39,935 bases of DNA, taken from NCBI RefSeq assembly GCF_016623495.1, contig NZ_JAEHHL010000017.1, positions 1 through 39,935 of the forward strand, given 5' to 3'. Below are positions 8,308 to 15,945 of this stretch, piece by piece. The notes under the pieces are model-generated. The model was not told where the DNA came from. It worked only from the letters and a program-made list of their open reading frames with translations, and did no database searches. The position numbers were made by a program, and so were the translations under genes. Source of the stretch: Thermohalobaculum xanthum (lineage in GTDB: Bacteria; Pseudomonadota; Alphaproteobacteria; Rhodobacterales; Rhodobacteraceae). How positions within the stretch are numbered: position 1 is the first letter of the stretch; every line of letters starts with the position of its first letter.

Positions 8308-8430
8308 CGCCGAACCTCAGGGGAAGCCGATATCGGTCCGCCCGATCCTGCGCGAGGCCGGCCCGCCCCGGCGCCATAGGCGCGTGCAGGGCGCGCTCGC
8401 GCATGCCGCGGCGCAACGCCCGGCCCCCGC

Positions 8431-8703
8431 GTGCGCGCCGAGGGGCCGGATCTCGAAGCGCTCGGCCAGCAGATTGTCGCGCTCGATCCGTCGGCCGTGG
8501 CCGATCTGCCGCCTCTGCCCGACGATGCCTGCTGGCGGCGCGACCTGCTGCGCTACCGGAGCGGTGTCTGCCTGCGGGGGCCGCAGGAGAGGCTGTGCCG
8601 GTCATTCGAGGAGAACACGGCCAAGCGCGTCATGGCGCGTCTCGATACGGCGAAAGGCTGCCGCGGGTATGTGAAAGACAAGCTTTTCAATACGATAACT
8701 TGA
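8431..8703 (+). CDS. Small hypothetical protein
   Basis: A 90-residue frame with a GTG start, no recognised domain and no clear ribosome site. Third codon positions are strongly G/C for most of its length, and the product is balanced in charge (DLEALGQQIVALDPSAVADL, later CWRRDLLRYRSGVC and CRSFEENTAKRVMARL) with four cysteines, which favours a real gene or a gene remnant. The last codons (TTC AAT ACG ATA ACT) are AT-richer. It ends two bases before a 14-base palindrome and the ilvE terminator. No signal peptide. It may be a degraded fragment of something longer, since the frame is open only from 8380. Confidence 0.4.
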   Translation: MRAEGPDLEALGQQIVALDPSAVADLPPLPDDACWRRDLLRYRSGVCLRGPQERLCRSFEENTAKRVMARLDTAKGCRGYVKDKLFNTIT

Positions 8704-8704
8704 A

Positions 8705-8718
8705 TTTCACGCGTGAAA
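8705..8718. repeat. 14-base perfect palindrome
   Basis: TTTCACGCGTGAAA is perfectly self-complementary. It lies between the stop of the small plus-strand ORF and the ilvE terminator stem, overlapping the terminator's T-run on the minus strand. It may be a binding site or simply part of a bidirectional termination zone. Confidence 0.5.
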
Positions 8719-8746
8719 AGGCCCCCGCGCCCGGGGCGCGGGGGCC
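8716..8746 (-). terminator. Rho-independent terminator of ilvE
   Basis: A perfect 12-base stem (GGCCCCCGCGCC at 8720-8731 with its complement at 8735-8746) has a 3-base loop. On the minus strand it is followed by TTTT (8719-8716). It lies about 22 bases after the ilvE stop. The high-GC stem with a short T-run is the usual form in these organisms. Confidence 0.85.
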
Positions 8747-8768
8747 GGTTTCCAAGCGCCGGTCAGGC

Positions 8769-9650
8769 TCAGTGGTTGCCGCGCACCAGCTGTTCGTAGC
8801 TCGTGGCGATGTCCCGGGTCAGCGCGCCGACCTCGAAGCGGTAGGGCCCGATCTCGCCCACCGGCGTGACCTCGGCGGCGGTGCCGGTCAGCCAGCACTG
8901 CTCGAAGCCCTCGAGCTCGTCGGGCATGATGTGGCGCTCGACCACCTCGATGCCCTTGTCCTTCATCATGCCGATCACGGTCTGGCGCGTGATCCCGTTA
9001 AGGAAGCAGTCCGGCATCGGGGTGTGGACCTTGCCGTCCCTAACGAAGAACACGTTGGCGCCCGTCGCCTCGGCGACATAACCGCGGTAGTCCATCATCA
9101 GCGCGTCCGAGCAGCCCTTCGCCTCGGCCGCGTGCTTCGACATGGTGCAGATCATGTAGAGGCCGGCCGCCTTCGCGTGGCTCGGGATCGTTTCGGGGCT
9201 GGGGCGCTTCCACTTCGAGATGTCGAGCTTGGCGCCCTTCATCTTGGCGTCGCCGTAATAGGCGCCCCATTCCCAGGTCGCGACCGCCATGCGCACCGGG
9301 TTGCGCGCCGCCGCGACCCCCATGTCGGGGCCCGAGCCGCGCCACGCCAGCACGCGGACATAGGCGTCGCTCAGCCCGTTGGCCCGCATCGTGTCGGCCT
9401 TGGCCTTCTCGATCTGGTCGACCGAGTAGGGAATCGGCATGTCCATCGCGGCGCCGCTTTCCAGAAGGCGCTGCGAATGCGCCTCGGACTTGAAGATGCG
9501 CCCGCCATAGGCCCGCTCGCCCTCGAATACCGCCGAGGCATAATGCATCGCATGCGTAAGCACATGCACCTTCGCCGAGCGCCACTCGATCAGGTCGCCA
9601 TCCATCCAGATGAACCCGTCGCGGTCGTCATAGGCACTGGCAGTCGCCAT
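8769..9650 (-). CDS. ilvE: Branched-chain amino acid aminotransferase
   Basis: The 293-residue protein is a fold-type IV PLP aminotransferase that transfers the amino group between glutamate and the branched-chain 2-oxoacids, the last step of Val, Leu and Ile synthesis. Visible features are FIWMDGDLIEWRSAKVHVL and HYASAVFEGERAYGG at the start, the Schiff-base Lys160 in PSHAKAAGLYM, then DYRGYVAEATGANVFFV and LNGITRQTVI, the PLP-phosphate region. ATG 9650 gives the normal family N-terminus and has GAGGAGA upstream; the frame stays open 20 codons further. It is divergent from petP, an arrangement I recall as common in Rhodobacteraceae, and ends in a strong terminator. Confidence 0.95.
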   Translation of the reverse strand: MATASAYDDRDGFIWMDGDLIEWRSAKVHVLTHAMHYASAVFEGERAYGGRIFKSEAHSQRLLESGAAMDMPIPYSVDQIEKAKADTMRANGLSDAYVRVLAWRGSGPDMGVAAARNPVRMAVATWEWGAYYGDAKMKGAKLDISKWKRPSPETIPSHAKAAGLYMICTMSKHAAEAKGCSDALMMDYRGYVAEATGANVFFVRDGKVHTPMPDCFLNGITRQTVIGMMKDKGIEVVERHIMPDELEGFEQCWLTGTAAEVTPVGEIGPYRFEVGALTRDIATSYEQLVRGNH

Positions 9651-9814
9651 CTTGGTGGTCTCCTCGAGGTCCTGGCCCGCGGGCTTGCCACGGGAACGAT
9701 TCTTTCGCATGAAGGCTTCAAACGAGCAGGAAATGCTCGCGCTCCTTGCGGTGTGCGTAACATTGCGCTAACAATCAGTCAATAAGGCTGACGTAAACTG
9801 TGAGGCAAAGGTTT
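9651..9814. promoter_or_regulatory. Divergent ilvE/petP promoter region
   Basis: On the minus strand TTGACT (9782-9777) is a fair -35 element for ilvE, though no good -10 is seen at 17 bases. The ilvE leader carries a small hairpin (CGAGCA at 9723-9728 paired with TGCTCG at 9734-9739). For petP, GAGG about 10 bases before the ATG serves as the ribosome site. Composition is AT-richer around 9750-9810 than in the genes. Confidence 0.4.
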
Positions 9815-10366
9815 ATGAACCGGGATAGGGGTGGTCCGGGGCTTCACGGCGTGCCGGGCGGAGCGACCCAGACACCGAGCCGGCCGGAGCAGTTGCTGTT
9901 CCTGACCGACGAGCAATTGCGGCAGGGTATCGAGCTCCTGTTCTTCGCGTACCGCGATTTCACGTCGGATCCGGACGCCGTGCTCGCCGAGCGTGGCTAC
10001 GGGCGCGCCCATCACCGCGCCATCCACTTCATCAAGCGCCGGCCGGGGATCACGGTCGCGGGGCTGCTCGATATCCTCGGCGTCACCAAGCAGTCGCTCA
10101 ACCGCGTCCTGCGCCAGCTGATCGAGGACGATCTCGTGGTGCAGACCACCGGCCAGGCGGACAGGAGGCAGCGGCATCTCAATCTGACGCCCAAGGGCGA
10201 GGAACTGGAACGGTCGCTCTCGGCGCCGCAGCGCGAGCGGCTCAGGCGCGCCTTCTCCGAGGCCGGGCCCGATGCCGTCGCCGGCTTTCGGAAGGTCCTC
10301 GAGCGGATGATCGACGAGGGCGGCCGAGACGCGGTCCTCTCGCTGGTCGGGCGGGAGGGCCGGTGA
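9815..10366 (+). CDS. petP: MarR-family transcriptional regulator (PetP-like)
   Basis: The 183-residue protein is a winged-helix MarR regulator. Around residues 40-140 one sees YGRAHHRAIHFIKRRPGITV, then the helix-turn-helix in LLDILGVTKQSLNRVLRQLI, and the wing DDLVVQTTGQADRRQRHLNL with the DRR motif of the family. In Rhodobacter capsulatus a MarR protein PetP is encoded directly ahead of the response regulator PetR and the pair is needed for cytochrome bc1 and c2; the same order here supports the symbol. ATG 9815 is preferred over the in-frame GTG at 9800 because GAGG lies about 10 bases before it. The stop overlaps the next start (TGATG), so both are coupled. Confidence 0.8.
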   Translation: MNRDRGGPGLHGVPGGATQTPSRPEQLLFLTDEQLRQGIELLFFAYRDFTSDPDAVLAERGYGRAHHRAIHFIKRRPGITVAGLLDILGVTKQSLNRVLRQLIEDDLVVQTTGQADRRQRHLNLTPKGEELERSLSAPQRERLRRAFSEAGPDAVAGFRKVLERMIDEGGRDAVLSLVGREGR

Positions 10367-11073
10367 TGGAGGCGCCCGAGCAGCCGCCGCATATTCTTGT
10401 GGTCGATGACGACCAGCGGATCCGCGATCTGCTCAAGCGGTTCCTGATGCGCAACGGCTATCTCGTCACGTCGGCGCGGGACGCGGCACATGCCGAGCGG
10501 ATCCTCGTCAACCTGGCGTTCGATCTCCTTGTGGTCGATGTCATGATGCCCGGCGAGGACGGCGTGAGCTTTTTGCGGCGGATGCGCGAGAACATCGACG
10601 CTCCGGTCCTGATGCTGACGGCCCGGGCCGAGACGAGCGACCGCATCGACGGGCTTGAGGCGGGCGCCGACGACTATCTCGCCAAACCCTTCGAGCCGCG
10701 CGAGCTCTTGCTCCGGATCGCCGCGATCCTGCGCCGCGCCGTGCCGCAACCCGAGGCCGAGGCGCCGCCGCGCATCCTCGCGCTCGGACCTTTCCGCTAC
10801 GATATCGTGCGCGGCGAGTTGACCTGCGAAGACCAGTTGGTGCGCCTCACGACCACCGAACAGGCGTTGATGCGGGTGTTCGCGCGCCAGCCGAACGAGG
10901 CGATCACCCGCGCTCGGCTCGCGGCGGAACTGGGCGGTCAGAACGGCGAGGTCCAGGAGCGGGCGGTGGATGTCCAGATCACGCGACTCCGGCGCAAGAT
11001 CGAGTCGGACCCCAAGGCGCCGCGGTATCTGCAGACCGTGCGCGGCGCAGGCTACATGCTCACGCCCGACTGA
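10366..11073 (+). CDS. petR: OmpR-family response regulator (PetR-like)
   Basis: The 235-residue protein has a receiver domain (residues ~9-120) with the acidic pocket DDD at 14-16, phospho-acceptor Asp58 (VVDVMMPGEDG), Thr85 and Lys107 (LAKPF), and an OmpR-type winged helix ending in RAVDVQITRLRRKIE and YLQTVRGAGYML. It would bind DNA as a phosphorylated dimer. No histidine kinase is adjacent, which matches PetR of R. capsulatus. There PetPR precedes petABC, but no cytochrome bc1 genes are present in this window, so the symbol is by order and family. The start overlaps the petP stop by one base (TGATG); a GTG one codon earlier is possible. Confidence 0.85.
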   Translation: MEAPEQPPHILVVDDDQRIRDLLKRFLMRNGYLVTSARDAAHAERILVNLAFDLLVVDVMMPGEDGVSFLRRMRENIDAPVLMLTARAETSDRIDGLEAGADDYLAKPFEPRELLLRIAAILRRAVPQPEAEAPPRILALGPFRYDIVRGELTCEDQLVRLTTTEQALMRVFARQPNEAITRARLAAELGGQNGEVQERAVDVQITRLRRKIESDPKAPRYLQTVRGAGYMLTPD

Positions 11074-11291
11074 CCGCTGTGGCCGTCCGCGCCAGGAGGC
11101 GCCGCCGTCGGAACGGGCGCGAGTGGGCCGACTCGTGCAACGACTTGCGGCAAAAGGCGATCGACCGGCAAGGGAGTCACCCACAGGTTGTGTCGATGGG
11201 GCCGGCCCGAGACGAGAGAAACCCGTTTCTTAGCCGTGGCCGATATCGTCCGGGCTTGATTAAAGATTCGAGAACCGGTGGAATGCGCGCC

Positions 11292-12089
11292 ATGCGAAAC
11301 ATCCTCAAGAATGCGGCGATCGCGCTTGTCCTTGTCGGCCTTCCCCTCGCGGCCTGCGCGCCGGGGATGCGCGGAGAGGTTCCATCCGGGACCTCGCAAC
11401 ACGCGATGCCGGTGGCAGATGCGCAGTCGGGCCTTGCCAGGCTGGGTTTCAAGCCCGGGCCGGTGGACGGCATCTATGGGCCGAGAACCCGCAACGCGGT
11501 GATGGATTACCAGCGCATGCGGGGCCTTCAGGTCACGGGCCAGATCGACCAGGATTTCGCACGGAGCCTGGATGCAGAGATCGCAGCATTGCCTCGGCGC
11601 CCGGCCCCGAAGACGACCGACGTCGCCCGCGCGCCGGCGAAAGGGGATCTGCCGCAGACCGACACCAATGCGACGGGGACGATACCGGGCGAGACCACGA
11701 GCGATCCGCTCGCGCCGCCGCCTGCCGTGCCGCAGGTGCCAGACACGACATACCGCCAGTCGGACCACGACCCTTCGCTCGTGGCACTCACCGAGACGCG
11801 GTCCGAGCAACTGGCCGATGTGCGCTTCGCCGAGGTGGATCTCGACGGCGACGGCGACCTCGACGTGATCTGGAACAACACCTCGTCGCTCTATTGCGGA
11901 ACGGCGGGCTGCTCGTTCGACATCTATTTCCGCGAGGGAACCGGCTGGCGTCCGGTCGCGCGGCTTCTGGCATTCGAGGTCGACGTGGCCGCGGGGCGCA
12001 CGCGGGGCGTGCGGGACATCCTCGTGACCGGGCGGCGCGGCAGCGCGCTTTGGCAGTGGAATGGACGGCATTATGCCCCGGCGGCATGA
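11292..12089 (+). CDS. Lipoprotein with peptidoglycan-binding domain and DxDGDGD repeat-like region
   Basis: The 265-residue product starts with a lipoprotein signal peptide ending in the lipobox LAAC (Cys22). Residues ~36-90 form a PG_binding_1-like domain (GLARLGFKPGPVDGIYGPRTRNAV and YQRMRGLQVTGQID). A proline/threonine-rich linker follows. The C-terminal ~100 residues contain VDLDGDGDLDVIWNN, a calcium-loop pattern seen in FG-GAP/VCBS and dockerin-like repeats, with two cysteines in YCGTAGC. The protein is probably anchored in the outer or inner membrane leaflet and touches the cell wall. ATG 11292 has GGTGGA 9 bases upstream; ATG 11283 is an alternative. The upstream 218 bases after petR show no terminator I can call. 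Confidence 0.8.
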   Translation: MRNILKNAAIALVLVGLPLAACAPGMRGEVPSGTSQHAMPVADAQSGLARLGFKPGPVDGIYGPRTRNAVMDYQRMRGLQVTGQIDQDFARSLDAEIAALPRRPAPKTTDVARAPAKGDLPQTDTNATGTIPGETTSDPLAPPPAVPQVPDTTYRQSDHDPSLVALTETRSEQLADVRFAEVDLDGDGDLDVIWNNTSSLYCGTAGCSFDIYFREGTGWRPVARLLAFEVDVAAGRTRGVRDILVTGRRGSALWQWNGRHYAPAA

Positions 12090-12174
12090 CGCGGCGACGT
12101 GTCGCGAGACCGGCGCGGGGCGGGGGCGCCACGGCGCATTTGCGCAGATGGTACGGGCCGTCTAGTGTCGCGCC

Positions 12175-13110
12175 ATGAGCGTCCTTATCGTCACACATCC
12201 ATCCAGCCACCAGCATGTCACGCCGCCGGGTCACCCCGAGCGCGTGGCCCGCATCGAAACCGTCGAGCGCGTGCTGCACCGCGCCGAGTTCGATGCCCTG
12301 CCGCGCCGGGAAGCCTCGGCCGCGAGCGACGACGCCCTCAAGCGCACGCACACGGACGCCTATGTCGAGGGGATCAAGCGCGCGGCGCCGACCTCGGGCT
12401 CGGTCAGCCTCGATCCCGACACGCACATGTCCCCGGGCAGCCTCGAGGCGGCACGGCGCGCGGCGGGGTCGAACATCGACGCCGTCGAGGCGGTGGTGGC
12501 GGGCAAGGCCAAGGCCGCGTTCTGCGCCGTGCGCCCCTGCGGGCATCACGCCGAGCGCGAGCGCGCGATGGGTTTCTGCCTGTTCAACAACGTCGCCGTC
12601 GGGGCCCGTCACGCGACCGATGTGCTCGGGCTCAAGAAGGTCGCGATCGTCGATTTCGACGTGCATCACGGCAACGGCACGCAGGACATCTTCTGGGATG
12701 ACGGACGGGTCTTCTTCGCGTCGTCGCACCAGATGCCGCTCTATCCCGGCACAGGCGCGGCGCATGAAACCGGCGTCGGCAATATCGTCAACACGCCTCT
12801 GAGGCCTATGTCTGGCGGCAAGGACATGCGCGACGCCTACGAGCGCCAGATCCTGCCGGCGCTTCGGGCGTTCAAGCCCGAGCTGGTGATGATCTCGGCG
12901 GGCTTCGATGCCCATGTGAACGACCCGCTGGCGAACCTCAACTGGCTCGACAGCGACTTTGCCTGGGTGACGCGCGAGATCTGCAAGGCCGCGCAGGAGT
13001 GCTGCGGCGGGCGCGTGGTCTCGACGCTCGAGGGAGGGTATGATCTCGACGGGCTTGCCGAGAGCCTGAGCGCGCATCTGCACGAGTTGATCGCGCACGC
13101 GGAGGGGTGA
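12175..13110 (+). CDS. Histone-deacetylase-family / acetylpolyamine amidohydrolase-like protein
   Basis: The 311-residue protein is a class II-like bacterial HDAC-family zinc hydrolase, which removes acetyl groups from amines (acetylpolyamines or acetyl-lysine). The tandem active-site histidines are His124-His125 in RPCGHHAE. Zinc ligands are Asp162 and His164 in [12 protein letters not shown] and Asp245 in SAGFDAH. The catalytic Tyr289 is in LEGGYD. The N-terminal [20 protein letters not shown] is characteristic. All catalytic residues are present. The stop is 3 bases before xseB, and this neighbour order recurs in Rhodobacteraceae. Natural substrate not known. Confidence 0.93.
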   Translation: MSVLIVTHPSSHQHVTPPGHPERVARIETVERVLHRAEFDALPRREASAASDDALKRTHTDAYVEGIKRAAPTSGSVSLDPDTHMSPGSLEAARRAAGSNIDAVEAVVAGKAKAAFCAVRPCGHHAERERAMGFCLFNNVAVGARHATDVLGLKKVAIVDFDVHHGNGTQDIFWDDGRVFFASSHQMPLYPGTGAAHETGVGNIVNTPLRPMSGGKDMRDAYERQILPALRAFKPELVMISAGFDAHVNDPLANLNWLDSDFAWVTREICKAAQECCGGRVVSTLEGGYDLDGLAESLSAHLHELIAHAEG

Positions 13111-13113
13111 GAG

Positions 13114-13359
13114 ATGAGTGAGCCGAAGATCGCCGAGATGAGCTTCGAGGACGCGCTCAAGGAACTCGAGCGTGTCGTCCAGAGCCTTGAAGGCGGTCAG
13201 GTGCCGCTCGACGAGTCGATTGCCCTCTACGAGCGCGGCGAAGCCCTGCGCGCGCACTGCGAGGGAAAGTTGCGTGACGCAGAACTGAAGGTTGAGAAAA
13301 TCGTCGCGAGTGCCTCGGGTGATCAGGCGAGCGGCACCGCGCCCTTCGATGCCGGGTAA
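13114..13359 (+). CDS. xseB: Exodeoxyribonuclease VII small subunit
   Basis: The 81-residue protein matches XseB in size and sequence: MSFEDALKELERVVQSLE, GGQVPLDESIALYERGEALR, then HCEGKLRDAELKVEKI. XseB forms helical hairpins that bind several copies to the large subunit XseA to make exonuclease VII. A purine-rich GGAGGGGTGAGAG site overlapping the HDAC gene end precedes the ATG. In most relatives the next gene is ispA (farnesyl diphosphate synthase); here dxs follows after only 90 bases. Confidence 0.96.
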   Translation: MSEPKIAEMSFEDALKELERVVQSLEGGQVPLDESIALYERGEALRAHCEGKLRDAELKVEKIVASASGDQASGTAPFDAG

Positions 13360-13370
13360 CGCGGCTGGCA

Positions 13371-13400
13371 TTGTCATTTGGGGCGATTTGCGACTAGAGA
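13371..13400 (+). promoter_or_regulatory. Candidate promoter for dxs
   Basis: TTGTCA (13371-13376) and TAGAGA (13395-13400) are spaced by 18 bases, a passable sigma-70-type promoter, 50 bases before the dxs start. If real, dxs need not depend on read-through from the HDAC-xseB genes. Confidence 0.35.
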
Positions 13401-13449
13401 GCGCGTGAGCTTCGGCGCGCGCGCCGCATCCGCATACGGGAGACGATTC

Positions 13450-15366
13450 TTGAGCGACCGGCCACAGACGCCCCTTCTCGACCAGGTTCACAGCCCGGAC
13501 GACCTGAAGCGCTATTCGGACGCGGACCTCAAGCGTCTGGCCGATGAACTCAGGGCCGAGACGATTTCCGCGGTTTCGGTCACCGGCGGCCACCTCGGCG
13601 CCGGGCTCGGTGTCGTCGAACTGACGGTGGCGATCCACGCCGTCTTCGACACGCCGCGCGACAAGCTGATCTGGGATGTCGGCCACCAGTGCTACCCGCA
13701 CAAGATCCTGACCGGGCGGCGCGACCGCATCCGCACGCTGCGGACGGGCGGAGGGCTGTCGGGCTTCACCAAGAGGGCCGAGAGCCCCTACGACCCCTTC
13801 GGCGCCGCGCACAGCTCGACCTCGATATCGGCGGGGCTGGGCTTCGCGGTTGGCCGCGACCTTGGTGCCAAGGACGTGGGCGACGTGATCGCGGTGATCG
13901 GCGACGGCTCGATCACGGCGGGCATGGCCTACGAGGCGATGAACAACGCCGGGCACCTCAAGAACAAGCTGATCGTCATCCTCAACGACAACGAGATGTC
14001 GATCGCGCCCCCCGTGGGCGCGATGTCGGCCTACCTCTCGCGGCTGCTGTCGGGCAAGAGCTACCACGACTTCCGCGAGGCGGCGAAGAAGGCGCTCGAG
14101 CTGCTGCCCGCCCCGTTCCGCGAGGGCGCGCGCCGGATGGAGGAGTTCGCCAAGGGCATGACCGTGGGCGGCACGCTCTTCGAGGAACTGGGCTTCACCT
14201 ATATCGGCCCGATCGACGGCCACGACCTCGACCAGGTGCTGCCGGTGCTGCGCAACGTCCGCGACTATGCCGACGGGCCGGTGCTGATCCACGCGATCAC
14301 CAAGAAGGGCAAGGGCTACGCGCCCGCCGAGAACGCGCCCGACAAGGGACATGCCCGCGCCAAGTTCGACGTGGTCACGGGCGAGCAGAAGAAGGCGCCG
14401 TCGAACGCGCCGTCCTACACCAAGGTCTTCGCGCAGAGCCTGATCAAGGAGGCCGAGACCGACGACAGGATCGTCGCCATCACCGCCGCCATGCCGGACG
14501 GGACGGGCGTCGACCTGTTCCAGAAGCGCTTTCCGGCGCGCACCTTCGATGTCGGCATCGCCGAGCAGCACGCCGTGACCTTCGCCGCCGGACTGGCGGC
14601 GTCGGGGATGAAGCCGTTCTGCGCGATCTACTCGACCTTCCTGCAGCGCGGCTACGACCAGGTGGTCCATGACGTCGCGATCCAGGGGCTGCCGGTACGG
14701 TTCCCGATCGATCGCGCGGGGCTGGTCGGGGCCGACGGGTCAACCCATGCCGGCAGCTTCGACGTGACTTATCTCTCGTGCCTGCCGGGCTTCGTGGTGA
14801 TGGCGGCCTCGGACGAGGCCGAGCTGGTCCACATGGTCGCCACGGCACGGGACTATGACGAGGGCCCGATCGCCTTCCGCTTCCCGCGTGGCGAGGGCGT
14901 TGGCGTCGACATGCCCGAGCGCGGCGTGCCCCTGCCGATCGGCAAGGGCCGGATCGTGAAGCAGGGCGGCAAGATCGCCATTCTCAGCCTCGGCACACGG
15001 CTGCAGGAGGCCATGCGCGCAGCCGAGGAACTCGATGCCCACGGGCTGCCGACCACCGTGGCCGATGCCCGCTTCGCAAAGCCGCTCGACCGTGACCTGA
15101 TCCTGAACCTCGCGCGCAACCACGAGGCGCTGATCACCATCGAGGAAGGCTCGGTCGGCGGGTTCGGCAGCCATGTGCTGCACCTGCTGGCCAACGAGGG
15201 GATGTTGGAGCACGGCCTCAAGGTGCGGCCGATGGTGCTGCCTGACGTTTTCCTGGACCAGGACAGCCCGGCGAAGATGTACGAGACCGCGGGCCTTTGC
15301 ACCCCCGACATCGTGCGCACGGCACTTGCCGCGCTGGGGCATGCGGAGACAGCTGCGCGGGCGTGA
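13450..15366 (+). CDS. dxs: 1-deoxy-D-xylulose-5-phosphate synthase
   Basis: The 638-residue enzyme condenses pyruvate and glyceraldehyde 3-phosphate, the first step of the MEP isoprenoid pathway, using thiamine diphosphate. Visible are [34 protein letters not shown], the TPP motif beginning GDGS (151-154) and ending NDN (180-182 region), and the catalytic Glu372 in [15 protein letters not shown]. The C-terminal transketolase domain ends with [20 protein letters not shown]. The start is taken as TTG 13450, preceded by GGGAG 7 bases upstream and giving the family N-terminus [12 protein letters not shown]; a more distal in-frame ATG at 13378 would add 24 unusual residues. ispA is missing from its usual place upstream. 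Confidence 0.95.
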   Translation: MSDRPQTPLLDQVHSPDDLKRYSDADLKRLADELRAETISAVSVTGGHLGAGLGVVELTVAIHAVFDTPRDKLIWDVGHQCYPHKILTGRRDRIRTLRTGGGLSGFTKRAESPYDPFGAAHSSTSISAGLGFAVGRDLGAKDVGDVIAVIGDGSITAGMAYEAMNNAGHLKNKLIVILNDNEMSIAPPVGAMSAYLSRLLSGKSYHDFREAAKKALELLPAPFREGARRMEEFAKGMTVGGTLFEELGFTYIGPIDGHDLDQVLPVLRNVRDYADGPVLIHAITKKGKGYAPAENAPDKGHARAKFDVVTGEQKKAPSNAPSYTKVFAQSLIKEAETDDRIVAITAAMPDGTGVDLFQKRFPARTFDVGIAEQHAVTFAAGLAASGMKPFCAIYSTFLQRGYDQVVHDVAIQGLPVRFPIDRAGLVGADGSTHAGSFDVTYLSCLPGFVVMAASDEAELVHMVATARDYDEGPIAFRFPRGEGVGVDMPERGVPLPIGKGRIVKQGGKIAILSLGTRLQEAMRAAEELDAHGLPTTVADARFAKPLDRDLILNLARNHEALITIEEGSVGGFGSHVLHLLANEGMLEHGLKVRPMVLPDVFLDQDSPAKMYETAGLCTPDIVRTALAALGHAETAARA

Positions 15367-15404
15367 GGTGTTTGCCGTATTCGCGTTGATCTGGGATCGA
15401 GACG

Positions 15405-15938
15405 ATGGGGATGAAGCCTAGGCAGTACTGGGACTTCTTTGTTTATGAGAACTACTCTGATTTTAAACGCGATCCGACATCCCTCCGCCTCGCGTTCAAC
15501 GCAGCTGTAAGCTGTTACCATCTTGCAGACCATGTTTTTGAGTTTTCAAAACGGCACTTTCCAAGATCCGCCAATTCTTTAGGAAGCGTTGGTAAATATA
15601 CCGACATCCTCATCGCCATGTGCCCAGAATTTCGAGACATATATTCAATTAGCCTTGCGTATAAGCACCTTTACGTCCAATCTACCAAAGCCAATGCAGA
15701 TTCTCCCGGGTCTTTGTTGTCAGTATCGTTGGACGATGTCGGCGATGAGATGCTCGAATGCTGCGAAAACGTGTCTTCGAATGAGTTGCTAATTCTTCGA
15801 AGAAAGAATGGACCAAGTGTAGCTTTTGTACCAATTATTGACGCGGTCGTGAAAATGTGGGGCGATGAGATCGTCCGCCAAGAGCAACTCTGGCGGGCTG
15901 AACGGTCCGACGCATCGACGATTTTGTGCGAAGATTGA
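15405..15938 (+). CDS. Hypothetical protein, low-GC insertion
   Basis: The 177-residue product has no catalytic motif I can name. It is mostly helical: FKRDPTSLRLAFNAAVSCYH, LADHVFEFSKRHF, later CPEFRDIYSISLAYKHLYV. This resembles a loose family of ~150-180 residue proteins found in genomic islands with a conserved N-terminal NA..SxxxLAD helix and an AxKH motif, HEPN-like in feel but not proven. Its GC content is plainly lower (about mid-40s percent by eye) than the ~68 percent around it, and its codons use A/T in third positions, so it looks horizontally acquired. It sits 38 bases after dxs and 7 bases before tlyA, so it shares their transcript. ATG 15411 is an alternative start. Confidence 0.8.
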   Translation: MGMKPRQYWDFFVYENYSDFKRDPTSLRLAFNAAVSCYHLADHVFEFSKRHFPRSANSLGSVGKYTDILIAMCPEFRDIYSISLAYKHLYVQSTKANADSPGSLLSVSLDDVGDEMLECCENVSSNELLILRRKNGPSVAFVPIIDAVVKMWGDEIVRQEQLWRAERSDASTILCED

Positions 15939-15945
15939 TGGTCGA

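Noticed and set aside
9723-9739. ilvE leader hairpin as an amino-acid attenuator
   Set aside because: The stem is only six bases, no leader peptide rich in Ile, Val or Leu codons is seen, and there is no T-run.
11788-14670. A 960-codon open frame on the minus strand across the HDAC, xseB and dxs genes
   Set aside because: Despite its length it is an antisense shadow: the plus-strand genes have full motif sets, and the minus product is His/Arg/Asp-rich with no recognisable domain.
15405-15938. Toxin-antitoxin or abortive-infection pair
   Set aside because: Only one gene is present, with no small partner and no catalytic motif such as RxxxxH, so no system can be claimed.
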